Assembly: GCA_023404705.1 (NCBI GenBank) | Contig: JAEYAU010000174.1 | Location: forward strand, 15,636 to 79,635 | Reading direction: 5' to 3' | Length of the DNA: 64,000 bases | DNA from: Pseudomonadota bacterium | GTDB taxonomy: Bacteria > Pseudomonadota > Alphaproteobacteria > Rhizobiales > Xanthobacteraceae | Part shown: one piece after another, positions 8,626 through 17,233 of the stretch | How the letters are laid out: each line of letters begins with the position of its first letter | How positions within the stretch are numbered: position 1 is the stretch's first letter | Position numbers and translations under genes: made by a program | The notes under the pieces: generated by a model | Seen by the model: the letters and a program-made list of their open reading frames with translations, nothing else | The model's database searches: none | What the model was told of the DNA's origin: nothing

Positions 8626-9621
8626 ATGAGTGATCGTGGGAAGACCAGAGTGACCCGCCGCGCGTTTACGGGTGGCCTTGCAGCGGCTGCCGGGCTCTGG
8701 GCCATGCCGAGCGTACTGCGCGCGCAGAAGCTGAGCTGGATCGGCGCGAGCGCCGCTGCACAGCAGGACTTTATCGGCATCTCGCTCGACTTCTACGGCA
8801 AGCGGCTCGGCGAGCTGACCAAGGGCCAGATCACCGTCACCAACCACCACGCGGGCTCGCTCGGCGGTGAGCGCGAGCACATCGAGGCCATCCAGCAGGG
8901 CGCGATCCATGTCGGCTCGCCCGGGCACGGCGTCATCGCCGGCGTCTATCGGCCGGCCGAGGTGTGGAGCCACCCGTATCTATTCAAGGATGTCGCGCAC
9001 AAGGACCGCGTCTGGGATGCGGTCAGGGTGGAGTATTCGGAGGACCTCGCGAAAGCCGCGCGCGTGCGGACGATCGCGGCGATCCCGCGCATGCCGCGCA
9101 TGCTCTCCTGCAACCGCGTCGTGAAGACGCCGACCGACATGAAGGGGCTGAAGATCCGCGTCCCCGAGACCGCCCTCTGGCGGCGCACCTTCGAGCTGTT
9201 CGGCGCCTCGCCGACGCCGCTCCCCTTCCCCGAGGTTTTCCAGGCGCTCAAGTCCGGCGTCATCGACGGGCAAGAGAACCCGATGGGCCTCACCTACAAC
9301 TCGGGCATCTTCGACGCCAACACGCATATGTCGCTCACCGAGCACATGATGCAGGACAATTGCATCCTGGTCTCGCAGACCGTCTATGCAGGACTGAGCG
9401 AAGAGCTGCGGAAGGCCGTCGACCAGGCGGGGCGCGACATGGAAGCCGAGATCCGGCCGCGCGTCATCGCGGACGACGCGCAGATCCTCGAGAAGGTGAA
9501 GGCGAAGAAGATCGTCATCTCCGAGGTCGACAAGGCAGCCTTCGCCAAGACCGTGGCCAATCTCCCCAACGAGTTTCCGGCCGGTAAGAAATGGGTGGAG
9601 CGCTTCGCGCAAGTCTCGTGA
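8626..9621 (+). CDS. dctP: TRAP transporter solute-binding protein DctP
   Basis: A periplasmic binding protein of 331 residues that captures an organic acid for the TRAP transporter. ATG at 8626 was preferred over an upstream GTG because AGGGAGAG lies 5 bases ahead of it. The N-terminus has a twin-arginine signal (VTRRAFTGGLAAAAGL) with cleavage near LRAQ, so export is probably via Tat. Family features include HAGSLGGEREHIEAIQQGAI and MKGLKIRVPET, which holds the conserved arginine that pairs with a carboxylate ligand, then SGVIDGQENP. The family binds mainly carboxylates. It is followed by a strong hairpin and then dctQ and dctM. Confidence 0.92.
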   Translation: MSDRGKTRVTRRAFTGGLAAAAGLWAMPSVLRAQKLSWIGASAAAQQDFIGISLDFYGKRLGELTKGQITVTNHHAGSLGGEREHIEAIQQGAIHVGSPGHGVIAGVYRPAEVWSHPYLFKDVAHKDRVWDAVRVEYSEDLAKAARVRTIAAIPRMPRMLSCNRVVKTPTDMKGLKIRVPETALWRRTFELFGASPTPLPFPEVFQALKSGVIDGQENPMGLTYNSGIFDANTHMSLTEHMMQDNCILVSQTVYAGLSEELRKAVDQAGRDMEAEIRPRVIADDAQILEKVKAKKIVISEVDKAAFAKTVANLPNEFPAGKKWVERFAQVS

Positions 9622-9637
9622 TCGCGTCTCGACGCGG

Positions 9638-9665
9638 CGGACGCCCGGCTTTTTCCGGGCGTCCG
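9638..9665. promoter_or_regulatory. Intercistronic hairpin between dctP and dctQ
   Basis: CGGACGCCCGG pairs perfectly over 11 bp with CCGGGCGTCCG, with loop CTTTTT. It begins 16 bases after the dctP stop. The T residues sit in the loop and not after the stem, so readthrough to dctQ is expected, with extra mRNA stability for the binding-protein message. Function is inferred. Confidence 0.6.
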
Positions 9666-9690
9666 TTCGCATTTCCGGTTGGACCATGAC

Positions 9691-10191
9691 ATGACGGCGA
9701 TCATCAGCAGGCTTTCGGGCTGGGCGACGGAAGTCGCCAAGCTCTTCCTCGGCGTGTGGGTCGCCGCAATCGTGCTCATCACGCTGGCGGCCGTGTGGTG
9801 GCGCTATGTCATCAATTCGCCGATCGCCTGGATCGAGCAGGTCTCGAACATCCTGTTCATCTGGATCACCTTCGTCGGCGCGGCCGTGCTCTACCGCCAG
9901 AAGCTGCATATCGGCGTCGACATGTTCATCGAGCTGCTGCAGGGCCGCGCCAAGCAGGTCATGTTCTGGGTCATCGAAGCCGGCAATATGCTCTTCGTCA
10001 CCGTGCTGCTGATCTACAGCCTCAAACTCTCGATCGACGTGCTGCCGAACACCTATGGCGCGCTCGATATCTCGCCGGCCTGGTTCTACTTCTCGGCGCC
10101 GGTCTCCTGCGTGATGATGCTGCTCTACTTCCTCGAGAAGATCGTCGATCCGTCGAAGCGGCGGCCCGAAGGCGTGGCGGGCGAGTTCTGA
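9691..10191 (+). CDS. dctQ: TRAP transporter small permease DctQ
   Basis: A small integral membrane subunit of about 166 residues with four hydrophobic segments. It carries the family pattern WWRYVINSPIAWIEQVSNILFIW and VGAAVLYRQKLHIGVDMFIE. ATG at 9691 was taken; a TTG four codons upstream is possible, and neither has a strong Shine-Dalgarno sequence, which suits coupling to the upstream message. The stop overlaps the dctM ATG by one base (TGATG). DctQ joins with DctM to form the sodium-driven transporter that accepts solute from DctP. Confidence 0.9.
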   Translation: MTAIISRLSGWATEVAKLFLGVWVAAIVLITLAAVWWRYVINSPIAWIEQVSNILFIWITFVGAAVLYRQKLHIGVDMFIELLQGRAKQVMFWVIEAGNMLFVTVLLIYSLKLSIDVLPNTYGALDISPAWFYFSAPVSCVMMLLYFLEKIVDPSKRRPEGVAGEF

Positions 10192-11483
10192 TGGGCAGCA
10201 TCCTCATCGGCGGCTTCTTTCTCCTGCTCGCGCTGTCGTTCCCGATCGGCTTCGCGCTCGGCCTCTCCACCGTGGGCGCGATCTGGTGGCAGGGCTCGCT
10301 GCCCATGTCGCTGCTGGCACAGCGCACGCTGGTCGGCGCCGACAGTTATGCCCTACTCGCGATTCCGTTCTTCATCCTCGCCGGCAACCTGATGAACGGC
10401 GGCGGCATCACGGATCAGATCATCCGGCTCGCCAATGCGATGGTCGGGCGCTTTCGGGGCGGCCTCGCGCTCACCTCGGTGACGGCGGCTATGATCTTCT
10501 CGGGGCTCTCCGGATCGGCGGCCGCGGACGCGGCAGCGCTTGGCAAGGTGCTGATCCCGGCGATGAAGAAGCAGGGCTATGGCGGCGGCTTCGCGGCCGC
10601 GCTGATGGCCTCGGCCTGCGTCAACGGGCCGATCATCCCGCCCTCGATCCCGCTGGTGATCTACGGGCTGTCGGCCGCCAAAGGCGTGTCGATCATCGCA
10701 CTGTTCCTCGGCGGCATCTTTCCCGGCGTGCTGCTCGGCATCGCGCTGATGGTCGCGGCGTATTGGATCGCGGTGCGGCGCAACTACCCGACCTATGAGG
10801 CCGTGCCGCTGCGCGAGATCCCGCGGCTGATCGGGCCCGCGATGTGGGCCTTGATGATGCCGGTGATCATCCTGGTCGGCGTCACTGGCGGCGTCGTCAC
10901 GGTAACCGAGAGTGCGACCCTCGCCGTGGTTTACGCGGCCCTCGTCGGCTTCTTCGTCTATCGCGAGCTGAACTGGCGCACGATCTTCCCGATCCTGGTG
11001 CAGACCGCGCTCGACACCGCGCTGGTCACCTTCATCATCGCGCTCTCGGCCGGCTTCGGCTGGCTGCTCGCGGTCTCGGGCATGCCGCGCGCGGCCGCGG
11101 CCTGGATCGCCTCGGTGTCGAGCGATCCCCTGGTGATCCTGATGATCATCAACGTGTTCCTGCTGCTGATCGGCATCTTCATGGAGCCGCTGCCCGCGAT
11201 GTTCATCCTCATCCCGGTGCTGGTGCCGGTGGTGCAGGCGGTCGGCATCGATCTCGTCCATTTCGGACTCGTGATGGTGTTCAACCTCTGCCTCGGCTTG
11301 ATCACGCCGCCGGTCGGCATCCTGCTCTACATCTGCGCGAACTTCGCGGGCGTGAAGCTCGAGGAGGAGAGCCGCGAGCTCGGGCCGTTCCTGCTCGCCG
11401 GCATCGCCGTGCTGGTGATCATCTCGGTCTTCCCCGCGACGGTGCTCTGGCTGCCGCGCGTCCTCATCGGCTACACGGGCTGA
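10191..11483 (+). CDS. dctM: TRAP transporter large permease DctM
   Basis: The 430-residue sodium-coupled transport subunit of the TRAP system, with about twelve membrane segments. The start MGSILIGGFFLLL overlaps the dctQ stop; a longer frame upstream is a shadow of dctQ. Conserved DctM stretches are present: AIPFFILAGNLMNGGGIT, FSGLSGSAAADAAALGKVLI, CVNGPIIPPSIPLVIYG and LGLITPPVGILLYI, which form the two inverted repeats with their Pro/Gly substrate loops. The length is normal. An SDR gene follows after five bases, so the operon continues into catabolism. Confidence 0.93.
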   Translation: MGSILIGGFFLLLALSFPIGFALGLSTVGAIWWQGSLPMSLLAQRTLVGADSYALLAIPFFILAGNLMNGGGITDQIIRLANAMVGRFRGGLALTSVTAAMIFSGLSGSAAADAAALGKVLIPAMKKQGYGGGFAAALMASACVNGPIIPPSIPLVIYGLSAAKGVSIIALFLGGIFPGVLLGIALMVAAYWIAVRRNYPTYEAVPLREIPRLIGPAMWALMMPVIILVGVTGGVVTVTESATLAVVYAALVGFFVYRELNWRTIFPILVQTALDTALVTFIIALSAGFGWLLAVSGMPRAAAAWIASVSSDPLVILMIINVFLLLIGIFMEPLPAMFILIPVLVPVVQAVGIDLVHFGLVMVFNLCLGLITPPVGILLYICANFAGVKLEEESRELGPFLLAGIAVLVIISVFPATVLWLPRVLIGYTG

Positions 11484-11488
11484 CACAC

Positions 11489-12283
11489 ATGACCAAGAGA
11501 CTGCAGGATCGCGTGGCGCTGGTGTTCGGCGCAGGATCGGTGGGTCCCGGCTGGGGAAACGGCAAGGCAAGCGCCGTCGCCTATGCGCGCGAAGGCGCGA
11601 AGGTGGTCTGCGTCGACATCAACCTGAAGGCCGCCGAGGAAACCGCGCAGATCATCGCCAAGGAAGGCGGACAGGCCGAGCCCCTCGCCTGCGACGTCAC
11701 GAAGCTCGCCGACGTCGAGCAGGTCGTTGCCCGCACCGAAAAGGCGTTTGGTTCAGTCGATATCCTTCACAACAATGTCGGCCACACCAAGATGGGTGGC
11801 CCGCCGGATCTCACCGAGGACGACTGGCGGCGCGAGATCGATCTCAACGTCACGGGCATGTTCTTCGCCTGCAAGGTCGTGATCCCCTCGATGGCCACAC
11901 GCCAGAAGGGCGTCATCACCAACATCTCGTCCGCGGCCGGCATCCGCTACACGGGCTATCCGTATGCGAGCTACTACGCGGCCAAGGGCGCCGTGAACCA
12001 GTTCACGATCGGCATCGCGCTGCAGTACGCGCGCGCGGGAATCCGCTGCAATGCCATCCTGCCCGGACTGATGGACACGCCGCTGATCTATCAGCAGATC
12101 AGCGGGCAATACGCCTCGCCCGACGACATGGTGAAGGAGCGCCACGCCGCCTCGCCGACCGGCCGCATGGGCACCGGCTGGGACATCGCCAACGCGGCCG
12201 TGTTCCTGGCGAGCGACGACGCCGCCTACATCAACGCGGTCTGCCTGCCGGTCGACGGCGGCTTCACGGCGCGGTGTGCCTAG
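11489..12283 (+). CDS. SDR-family oxidoreductase with atypical glycine motif
   Basis: A short-chain dehydrogenase/reductase of 264 residues, last gene of the TRAP block, 5 bases after dctM. The N-terminal cofactor loop reads VFGAGSVGPGWGNGKASAV in place of the usual TGxxxGIG, so the glycine loop is longer. The acidic residue in VVCVDIN at the end of strand two suggests NAD preference. Other SDR marks are HNNVG, NISSAAG (Ser) and YASYYAAKG (Tyr-x-x-x-Lys), then ILPGLMDTPL and LPVDGGF. The SDR gene at 63106 is a close paralogue with the same unusual loop. It probably oxidises an alcohol intermediate of the imported substrate; the substrate is unknown. Confidence 0.87.
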   Translation: MTKRLQDRVALVFGAGSVGPGWGNGKASAVAYAREGAKVVCVDINLKAAEETAQIIAKEGGQAEPLACDVTKLADVEQVVARTEKAFGSVDILHNNVGHTKMGGPPDLTEDDWRREIDLNVTGMFFACKVVIPSMATRQKGVITNISSAAGIRYTGYPYASYYAAKGAVNQFTIGIALQYARAGIRCNAILPGLMDTPLIYQQISGQYASPDDMVKERHAASPTGRMGTGWDIANAAVFLASDDAAYINAVCLPVDGGFTARCA

Positions 12284-13059
12284 GCGCGCTTCGCTCGGGC
12301 CTGCTCCACCCAGAGATCCCACGGGCGTTGCACCTGCCCCTCGACGGTCTGGATGCAGGCCTGGCTCTCGCCTTCGGTGAGATAGGTCACGTCGCCGAGC
12401 TGCGAGGCCTGCAGCTGATAGCGCGCATTCAGCTCGGCATAGACCGCGCGATAGACGGCTTGCTGCACCGAGCCGCCGACGACGGTCGAGCCATGGCCGC
12501 GCATCAGCACGATGTCATGGTCGGCAAGGCAATCCGCGAGAGCGGCACCGAGCTTATTGCTGCTGATCAGCAGGTTGGTGGCGTCTCCGCCCACATCGCG
12601 AATCTCGAAGACCGGAGCGCCCTGCCCGATGAAGCCGGCCATGTGAAAGATCGCTTGCAAACGCACGCCCCTCACCACGCTCAGCGGCACGATCGAATGG
12701 GAATGGCTGTGCACGATCGCCATCACCTCGGGGCGCTTGCGATAGATCTCGCCGTGAATGAAGCGCTCGAGATAGACCCTGCGGCCGCCCGCGTTCACGG
12801 GCTCGCTGTCGAGCGTATATTCGAGGATGTCCTCCGCAGTGACGCGGCCGGGCGCCATGTTGCGGGCGAGCAGGAAGCGGTCCGGCTGCGTGTCGTGGCG
12901 GGCGCTGATGTGCCCGAACGCATCGACCACGCCCTGCTCGAAGAGGATGTGATTGGCGACGACGAGGTCCTCGATCAAGGCGGCGCCGGCCGAAGGGCTC
13001 GCCGCAGCATCACGGACAGTGCTCGACGGAGCGCGACCGTCGTCATGGTTCGGGCACAT
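12280..13059 (-). CDS. Class II aldolase/adducin family protein
   Basis: About 259 residues from the ATG at MCPNHDDGR; an upstream frame would add 41 residues of no family character. The AraD/FucA-like domain shows the substrate loop GHISARHD, the acidic catalytic position within YLERFIHGEIYRKRPEV, zinc ligands HSHSHS, and a third histidine in MRGHGSTVVG. It is therefore a zinc enzyme that cleaves or decarboxylates a hydroxy-oxo acid or phosphorylated sugar; many members are decarboxylases or simple lyases rather than true aldolases. Its TAG stop shares the palindrome CTAG with the SDR stop facing it. It diverges from the FAD monooxygenase 138 bases away, with which it may share regulation. 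Confidence 0.85.
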   Translation of the reverse strand: MCPNHDDGRAPSSTVRDAAASPSAGAALIEDLVVANHILFEQGVVDAFGHISARHDTQPDRFLLARNMAPGRVTAEDILEYTLDSEPVNAGGRRVYLERFIHGEIYRKRPEVMAIVHSHSHSIVPLSVVRGVRLQAIFHMAGFIGQGAPVFEIRDVGGDATNLLISSNKLGAALADCLADHDIVLMRGHGSTVVGGSVQQAVYRAVYAELNARYQLQASQLGDVTYLTEGESQACIQTVEGQVQRPWDLWVEQARAKRA

Positions 13060-13196
13060 CGGGCGCTTCACTCCGGAAGGGGTGCGTGACAGGTTCGCAC
13101 ACGGTCCTAGCCGCCCTGCGGGCCGTGCCGCAAGGGTCGAATTGAGACGCGTCGTTCCGGCTGATAAGAAGCGGTCAGACAATTCGCGGAGGCGGC

Positions 13197-15125
13197 GTGC
13201 AATTCCATCTCAATGGTTTTCAGCCGGGCGATCCCGAGATCCATGATCCGGCGCAGCGCTATCCGGCGTCGGGAAGCACCGGTCCCGTCCCGGCCGAGGT
13301 CGACGTTCTCATCGTCGGCTGCGGCCCCGCCGGCCTGACACTGGCCGCGCAGCTCTCGGCCTTCCCGGACATCAAAACCTGCATCATCGAGCAGAAGCCG
13401 GGCCGGCTGACGCAAGGCCAGGCCGACGGCATCGCCTGCCGCACCATGGAGATGTTCGAGGCCTACGGGTTCAGCGAAAAGGTGCTCAAGGAAGCCTGCT
13501 GGATCAACGAGACCCGCTTCTGGGCGCCGGACGAGACGAACCCGGCGCACATCGTGCGCAGCGGCTGGGTGCAGGACACCGAGGACGGGCTGTCGGAATT
13601 CCCGCACGTGGTCCTCAACCAGGCGCGCGTGCACGACTTCTATCTCGACGTGATGCGCAAGTCGGCGACGAAGCTGGAGCCCTACTATGCGCGACGGCTC
13701 GTGGACCTGCAGATCGATACCGCGAATGGCGCGGGCGACAATGCTGATCCCTATCGCGTGACCGCGCGGCTCGAACGCCTCGACACGCCGCATGAGGGCG
13801 AGAGCGAAACGATCCGGGCGCGCTACGTGGTCGGCTGCGACGGCGCCCGCAGCACCGTGCGCAAGTCGATCGGGCGCGCGCTGCACGGCGACTCGGCCAA
13901 CCATGCGTGGGGCGTGATGGACGTCCTCGCGACCACCGATTTTCCCGATGTCCGCTGCAAGACGCTGATCCGCTCCGCGCATGAAGGGAGCCTACTCATC
14001 ATCCCGCGTGAGGGCGGTTACCTGTTCCGTCTCTATATCGAGATGGACAAGCTCGACGCCGGCGAGCGGGTCGCGAACCGCAACATCACCACCGATCATC
14101 TTGTCGCGGCCGCACAGCGCATCTTCCGTCCTTATCGGCTCGACGTGAAGGAGATCCCCTGGTGGTCGGTCTACGAGATCGGCCAGCGCCTCACCGACAA
14201 GTTCGACGAGGTGCCCGAGGATCAGGTCGCGCAACGCCTTCCCTGCGTGTTCATCGCGGGCGATGCCTGTCACACGCACAGCCCGAAGGCCGGCCAGGGC
14301 ATGAATGTCTCGATGCAGGACGGCTTCAATCTCGGCTGGAAGCTTGCCGCGGTTCTGCGCGGGCGCGCGGCGCCGCATCTGCTGCACAGCTATTCGGCCG
14401 AGCGTCAGTCGATCGCCAAGGAGCTGATCGACTTCGACCGCGAATGGTCCGCCCTCCTCGCCTCCACCGAGAAGGTCGACGCCGCCGAGACGCAACGCTA
14501 TTTCATCCGCAGCGGCCGCTACACGGCCGGCACGGCGACACGCTATACGCCCTCGCTGCTCACCGGTGAGCTCACGCATCAGCACTTGGCCAGCGGGCTG
14601 ACGATCGGCATGCGTTTTCATTCGGCGCCAGTCATCCGCCTCGCCGACGCCAAGCCGGTGCATCTGGGTCACACCGTGAAAGCAGACGGCCGCTGGCGCG
14701 TCTTCGCCTTTGCAGACAAGGGCGACCCCGCCGCACCAGACTCAGCGATCGGCAAGCTGTGCGCGTTTCTCGCAGACGCGCCGAACTCGCCGGTGCGACG
14801 CTACACGCCGGCGGGCGAAGATGTGGATGCGGTGATCGATTTCCGCGCGGTGTTTCAGCAGAGTCATCATGAGATCGCGATCGAGGCGATGCCCGAGATC
14901 CTCCGGCCCGCGAAGGGACGCCTCGGCCTGCGCGACTACGAGAAGATGTTCTGCGCCGACCTCAAGAGCGGTCAGGATATCTTCGGCTTGCGCGGCATCG
15001 ACCGCGAGGCCGGCTGCATCGTGATCGTGCGGCCCGACCAGTTCGTGGCGCAGGTGCTACCGCTCGACGGATACGCGGAGCTGGCGGCCTATTTCGATGG
15101 GTTCATGCTGCGCGTGGATAGATGA
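13197..15125 (+). CDS. FAD-dependent aromatic monooxygenase (phenol 2-monooxygenase / 3-hydroxybenzoate 4-hydroxylase-like)
   Basis: A 642-residue flavoprotein starting at GTG. The dinucleotide fold VDVLIVGCGPAGLTLAA is at residues 35-50, and the second FAD motif PCVFIAGDACHTHSPKAGQG near residue 350. The intervening substrate domain ends before a C-terminal thioredoxin-like domain (about 450-640), which is diagnostic of the phenol hydroxylase/MobA group. The DG motif is present as VVGCDGARSTVRKSIG. The reaction is expected to be NAD(P)H-dependent ortho- or para-hydroxylation of a phenolic ring. No ring-cleavage dioxygenase is nearby, so the pathway is incomplete here. Confidence 0.88.
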   Translation: MQFHLNGFQPGDPEIHDPAQRYPASGSTGPVPAEVDVLIVGCGPAGLTLAAQLSAFPDIKTCIIEQKPGRLTQGQADGIACRTMEMFEAYGFSEKVLKEACWINETRFWAPDETNPAHIVRSGWVQDTEDGLSEFPHVVLNQARVHDFYLDVMRKSATKLEPYYARRLVDLQIDTANGAGDNADPYRVTARLERLDTPHEGESETIRARYVVGCDGARSTVRKSIGRALHGDSANHAWGVMDVLATTDFPDVRCKTLIRSAHEGSLLIIPREGGYLFRLYIEMDKLDAGERVANRNITTDHLVAAAQRIFRPYRLDVKEIPWWSVYEIGQRLTDKFDEVPEDQVAQRLPCVFIAGDACHTHSPKAGQGMNVSMQDGFNLGWKLAAVLRGRAAPHLLHSYSAERQSIAKELIDFDREWSALLASTEKVDAAETQRYFIRSGRYTAGTATRYTPSLLTGELTHQHLASGLTIGMRFHSAPVIRLADAKPVHLGHTVKADGRWRVFAFADKGDPAAPDSAIGKLCAFLADAPNSPVRRYTPAGEDVDAVIDFRAVFQQSHHEIAIEAMPEILRPAKGRLGLRDYEKMFCADLKSGQDIFGLRGIDREAGCIVIVRPDQFVAQVLPLDGYAELAAYFDGFMLRVDR

Positions 15126-15345
15126 TCGCGGAGCTTTGCCCAGGCTCTGCCGCAAACTTCATCATGTCCTTACCCTCGCGGACATGCGAGAGTCCGTCGA
15201 GAAGAGGACGCTCCAATTCTCTGTCCTATCTTAGATAGATGTTTGCAACGACCTGCAGGCATCGTCGCGTCTGGCCGCAATCGTGAGGAAGAGGCGAGGC
15301 GAGAACCACGGGTGGGATTGTTCGTTCCTGTCGGACTACCGACGC

Positions 15346-15744
15346 TCAGCGATAGCATTTGCCATTTGCGGCAGCGAGGTAGGGCTTACCGTGCGCGCGA
15401 GCGACGGTGGCGCGAGACTTCTGGATCGCTTCGCGAGCTGCTCGCACCGCCTCGCTCAGCTTGCGCCGACGTTCGAAGCACGTCCTGAGCAGTGCCCGGG
15501 TTTCGGAAGGAAGATGGCTGATGGCATCATCGAATTCCGCCAACGGCAAGACCGACAGTACCTGCCCATTCTCGTCACGTACCTGGAGGCAAAAGGCCCT
15601 GCTCTTGGGCCCGTTGTTTCGCATCAGCTCGCGGGCGACTTGGTGCCCATATTCCAAGGCAGACATCGAATCCGGAAAATCGAAACCGGTCTCGTCCGCG
15701 GCGGTCCCGATATCGTGGCAGAGATCGAAAAAATAGGTCGTCAT
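15346..15744 (-). CDS. DUF6894-type small protein
   Basis: About 132 residues. The first 70 residues match the DUF6894 style widespread in Bradyrhizobium and Methylobacterium: TYFFDLCHDIGTAADETG, FPDSMSALEYGHQVARELM, and a strand containing VRDENGQVLSVLPL. The C-terminus is a basic, probably helical extension rich in Arg and Ala. The start at MTTYFF was preferred; a GTG four codons upstream is possible. Function is unknown. The gene is isolated, antisense to its neighbours, and precedes the Crp/Fnr gene divergently. Confidence 0.7.
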   Translation of the reverse strand: MTTYFFDLCHDIGTAADETGFDFPDSMSALEYGHQVARELMRNNGPKSRAFCLQVRDENGQVLSVLPLAEFDDAISHLPSETRALLRTCFERRRKLSEAVRAAREAIQKSRATVARAHGKPYLAAANGKCYR

Positions 15745-15903
15745 GAGGTCGTCCACCTTGCTTGGGCGGAACCCTATTGCAATGATTTAGGCCGATCTTG
15801 TCTTCGCGGCAACGGGTGAAATGCGGCTCTGTTCCTATGCTTCAACAGTCATTTGTATAGCTTAGGTCGGGCAGGCGACTTAATATGCATTGTTTGTTAC
15901 GGA

Positions 15904-15924
15904 CCAGGAACCCTAGGGTCCTGG
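15904..15924. promoter_or_regulatory. Inverted repeat upstream of the Crp/Fnr gene
   Basis: CCAGGA-A-CCC and GGGTCCTGG are complementary over 9 bp around a central TA, with one bulged A. It lies about 38 bases before the regulator start, so it could be an autoregulatory site. The motif does not match the classic FNR or CRP consensus. Confidence 0.35.
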
Positions 15925-15961
15925 GTCAGCTTGTCGACACAACAAGTTGCGTGAGGGGCCA

Positions 15962-16699
15962 ATGAGTATCGCCATTCACTCCGAAAACCAACTCTTCTCG
16001 GTGCTGCCACCGGAGGACTACGAGCTGCTGCGCCGCTATCTTCGCGGCGTCCTGCTGCGGCCGCAGGCTGTTCTGTTCGATAAGGGCGACACCATCGACC
16101 GCGCCTATTTTCCGCATCGCGGCGCCGTGTCGTTGAATGTCGTGCTAGCCAACGGGCAGATGATCGAGAGCGCAATTGTCGGACGCGACGGCGTGGTCGG
16201 TGGCCAAGCGGCCCTCGATTCCCAGCCGTCCGCAGTCAGGGCGGTCGTGCAAGTCGAAGGCGCGGCGACGACCATCGATATCGCGATCCTGCAGCAGCTT
16301 GCGGCGACGCGCGACTCCATTCGCCTGCTGCTGTTGCGCCACGAGCAGATGCTGCTCGCCCGCACGCAGCAGATCGCCGCGTGCAACGCCGTGCATTCGT
16401 TGGAGGCACGGTTCTGCCGCTGGCTGCTGTCAGCACACGACATGTGCGGCGGAGCCCCGCTCGCGGTTACGCAGGAAAAGATCGCCGAACTGCTCGGCGT
16501 CCGGCGCACCAGCATCTGTCTGGTCGCCCATACGATGCAGCAGGCGGGTCTCATTCATACGCGCCGCGGCCAGATCGAGATCCTCGACGAGGCGGCGCTG
16601 CGCGCGAATGCCTGCGAATGCCACGCCGTCATGTCGGAGCATGCGGCCCGCTTGGGAGGCTCGCCCCGGCACGGCGAGGACGAGGTCAAGATCGCCTGA
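15962..16699 (+). CDS. Crp/Fnr-family transcriptional regulator
   Basis: About 245 residues. ATG at 15962 was chosen, with GAGGGG six bases upstream; a TTG five codons earlier is possible. The N-terminal cyclic-nucleotide-binding fold spans about 15-130 (FDKGDTIDRAYFPHRGAVSLN, IVGRDGVVGG). The C-terminal Crp-type helix-turn-helix is at about 165-225, with LAVTQEKIAELLGVRRTSIC and the recognition helix leading to a wing (RRGQIEILDEAAL). There is no FNR-type cysteine cluster at the N-terminus, so an iron-sulphur sensor is unlikely. This form, with MIESAIVGRDG, is common in Bradyrhizobium-like genomes. Targets are unknown. Confidence 0.87.
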   Translation: MSIAIHSENQLFSVLPPEDYELLRRYLRGVLLRPQAVLFDKGDTIDRAYFPHRGAVSLNVVLANGQMIESAIVGRDGVVGGQAALDSQPSAVRAVVQVEGAATTIDIAILQQLAATRDSIRLLLLRHEQMLLARTQQIAACNAVHSLEARFCRWLLSAHDMCGGAPLAVTQEKIAELLGVRRTSICLVAHTMQQAGLIHTRRGQIEILDEAALRANACECHAVMSEHAARLGGSPRHGEDEVKIA

Positions 16700-16847
16700 G
16701 GGCGCCTTGGCTGCCCGAATAGCCGTTTCGAGGTCCTGCCCGGGGTGCGTCTCATTCTGGCCACCTGATCGCTTATGCTCTGGCGCTTTGGAACCGGTCT
16801 ACGGCAAAGCGCTTGACGTGAGCCCGGTGAAATCCAGGAGGCCAGGA

Positions 16848-17096
16848 ATGATCCGTATCGCCCTCACGGTCGCCATGTTGTGCGTCCTCTCCGGCAACGC
16901 CATGGCGCAAGCAGGGCCCCCGATGCCGTCCCTGTTCTCGGGAACCCCAGAGGAGCAGCGGGCCTGCCGGCCCGACGCCACGCGGCTCTGCAGCCAATAT
17001 ATTCCGGACAACCTCGCGGTTCTCGGCTGCCTGAAGAACAATCGGGCGAAGCTGCGCAAGGCCTGTCTGCAAGTCCTGCAGTCGCACGGCCACTGA
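16848..17096 (+). CDS. Small secreted cysteine-rich repeat protein
   Basis: An 82-residue protein with a strong AGGAGG Shine-Dalgarno sequence six bases before ATG. A Sec signal peptide (MIRIALTVAMLCVLSGNAMA) precedes one cysteine-rich repeat with the spacing of the Golgi apparatus/FGFR Cys-rich repeat (Pfam PF00839). The pattern is CRPDATRLC, then GCLKNNRAKLRKACL, giving four cysteines that would pair in the periplasm. Function of the bacterial members is unknown. It stands between the Crp/Fnr gene and the DUF2147 protein, all on the plus strand. Confidence 0.75.
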   Translation: MIRIALTVAMLCVLSGNAMAQAGPPMPSLFSGTPEEQRACRPDATRLCSQYIPDNLAVLGCLKNNRAKLRKACLQVLQSHGH

Positions 17097-17233
17097 CCAC
17101 TGCGCGCAACGGTGACGCAGCCGTGAGGCCTGCTGTCAATTTGCCGCGTTCGGGGACAATACGCGCTGCTGCTACATCGTGGAACGGATCCGCAATGCCG
17201 AGAATTGACCCAGATCCCGGAGATTGACGAGCA

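Noticed and set aside
15904..15946. Possible EcfG-type (GGAAC/CGTT) promoter before the Crp/Fnr gene
   Set aside because: GGAACC is present, but no CGTT-like -10 follows at 16-17 bases.
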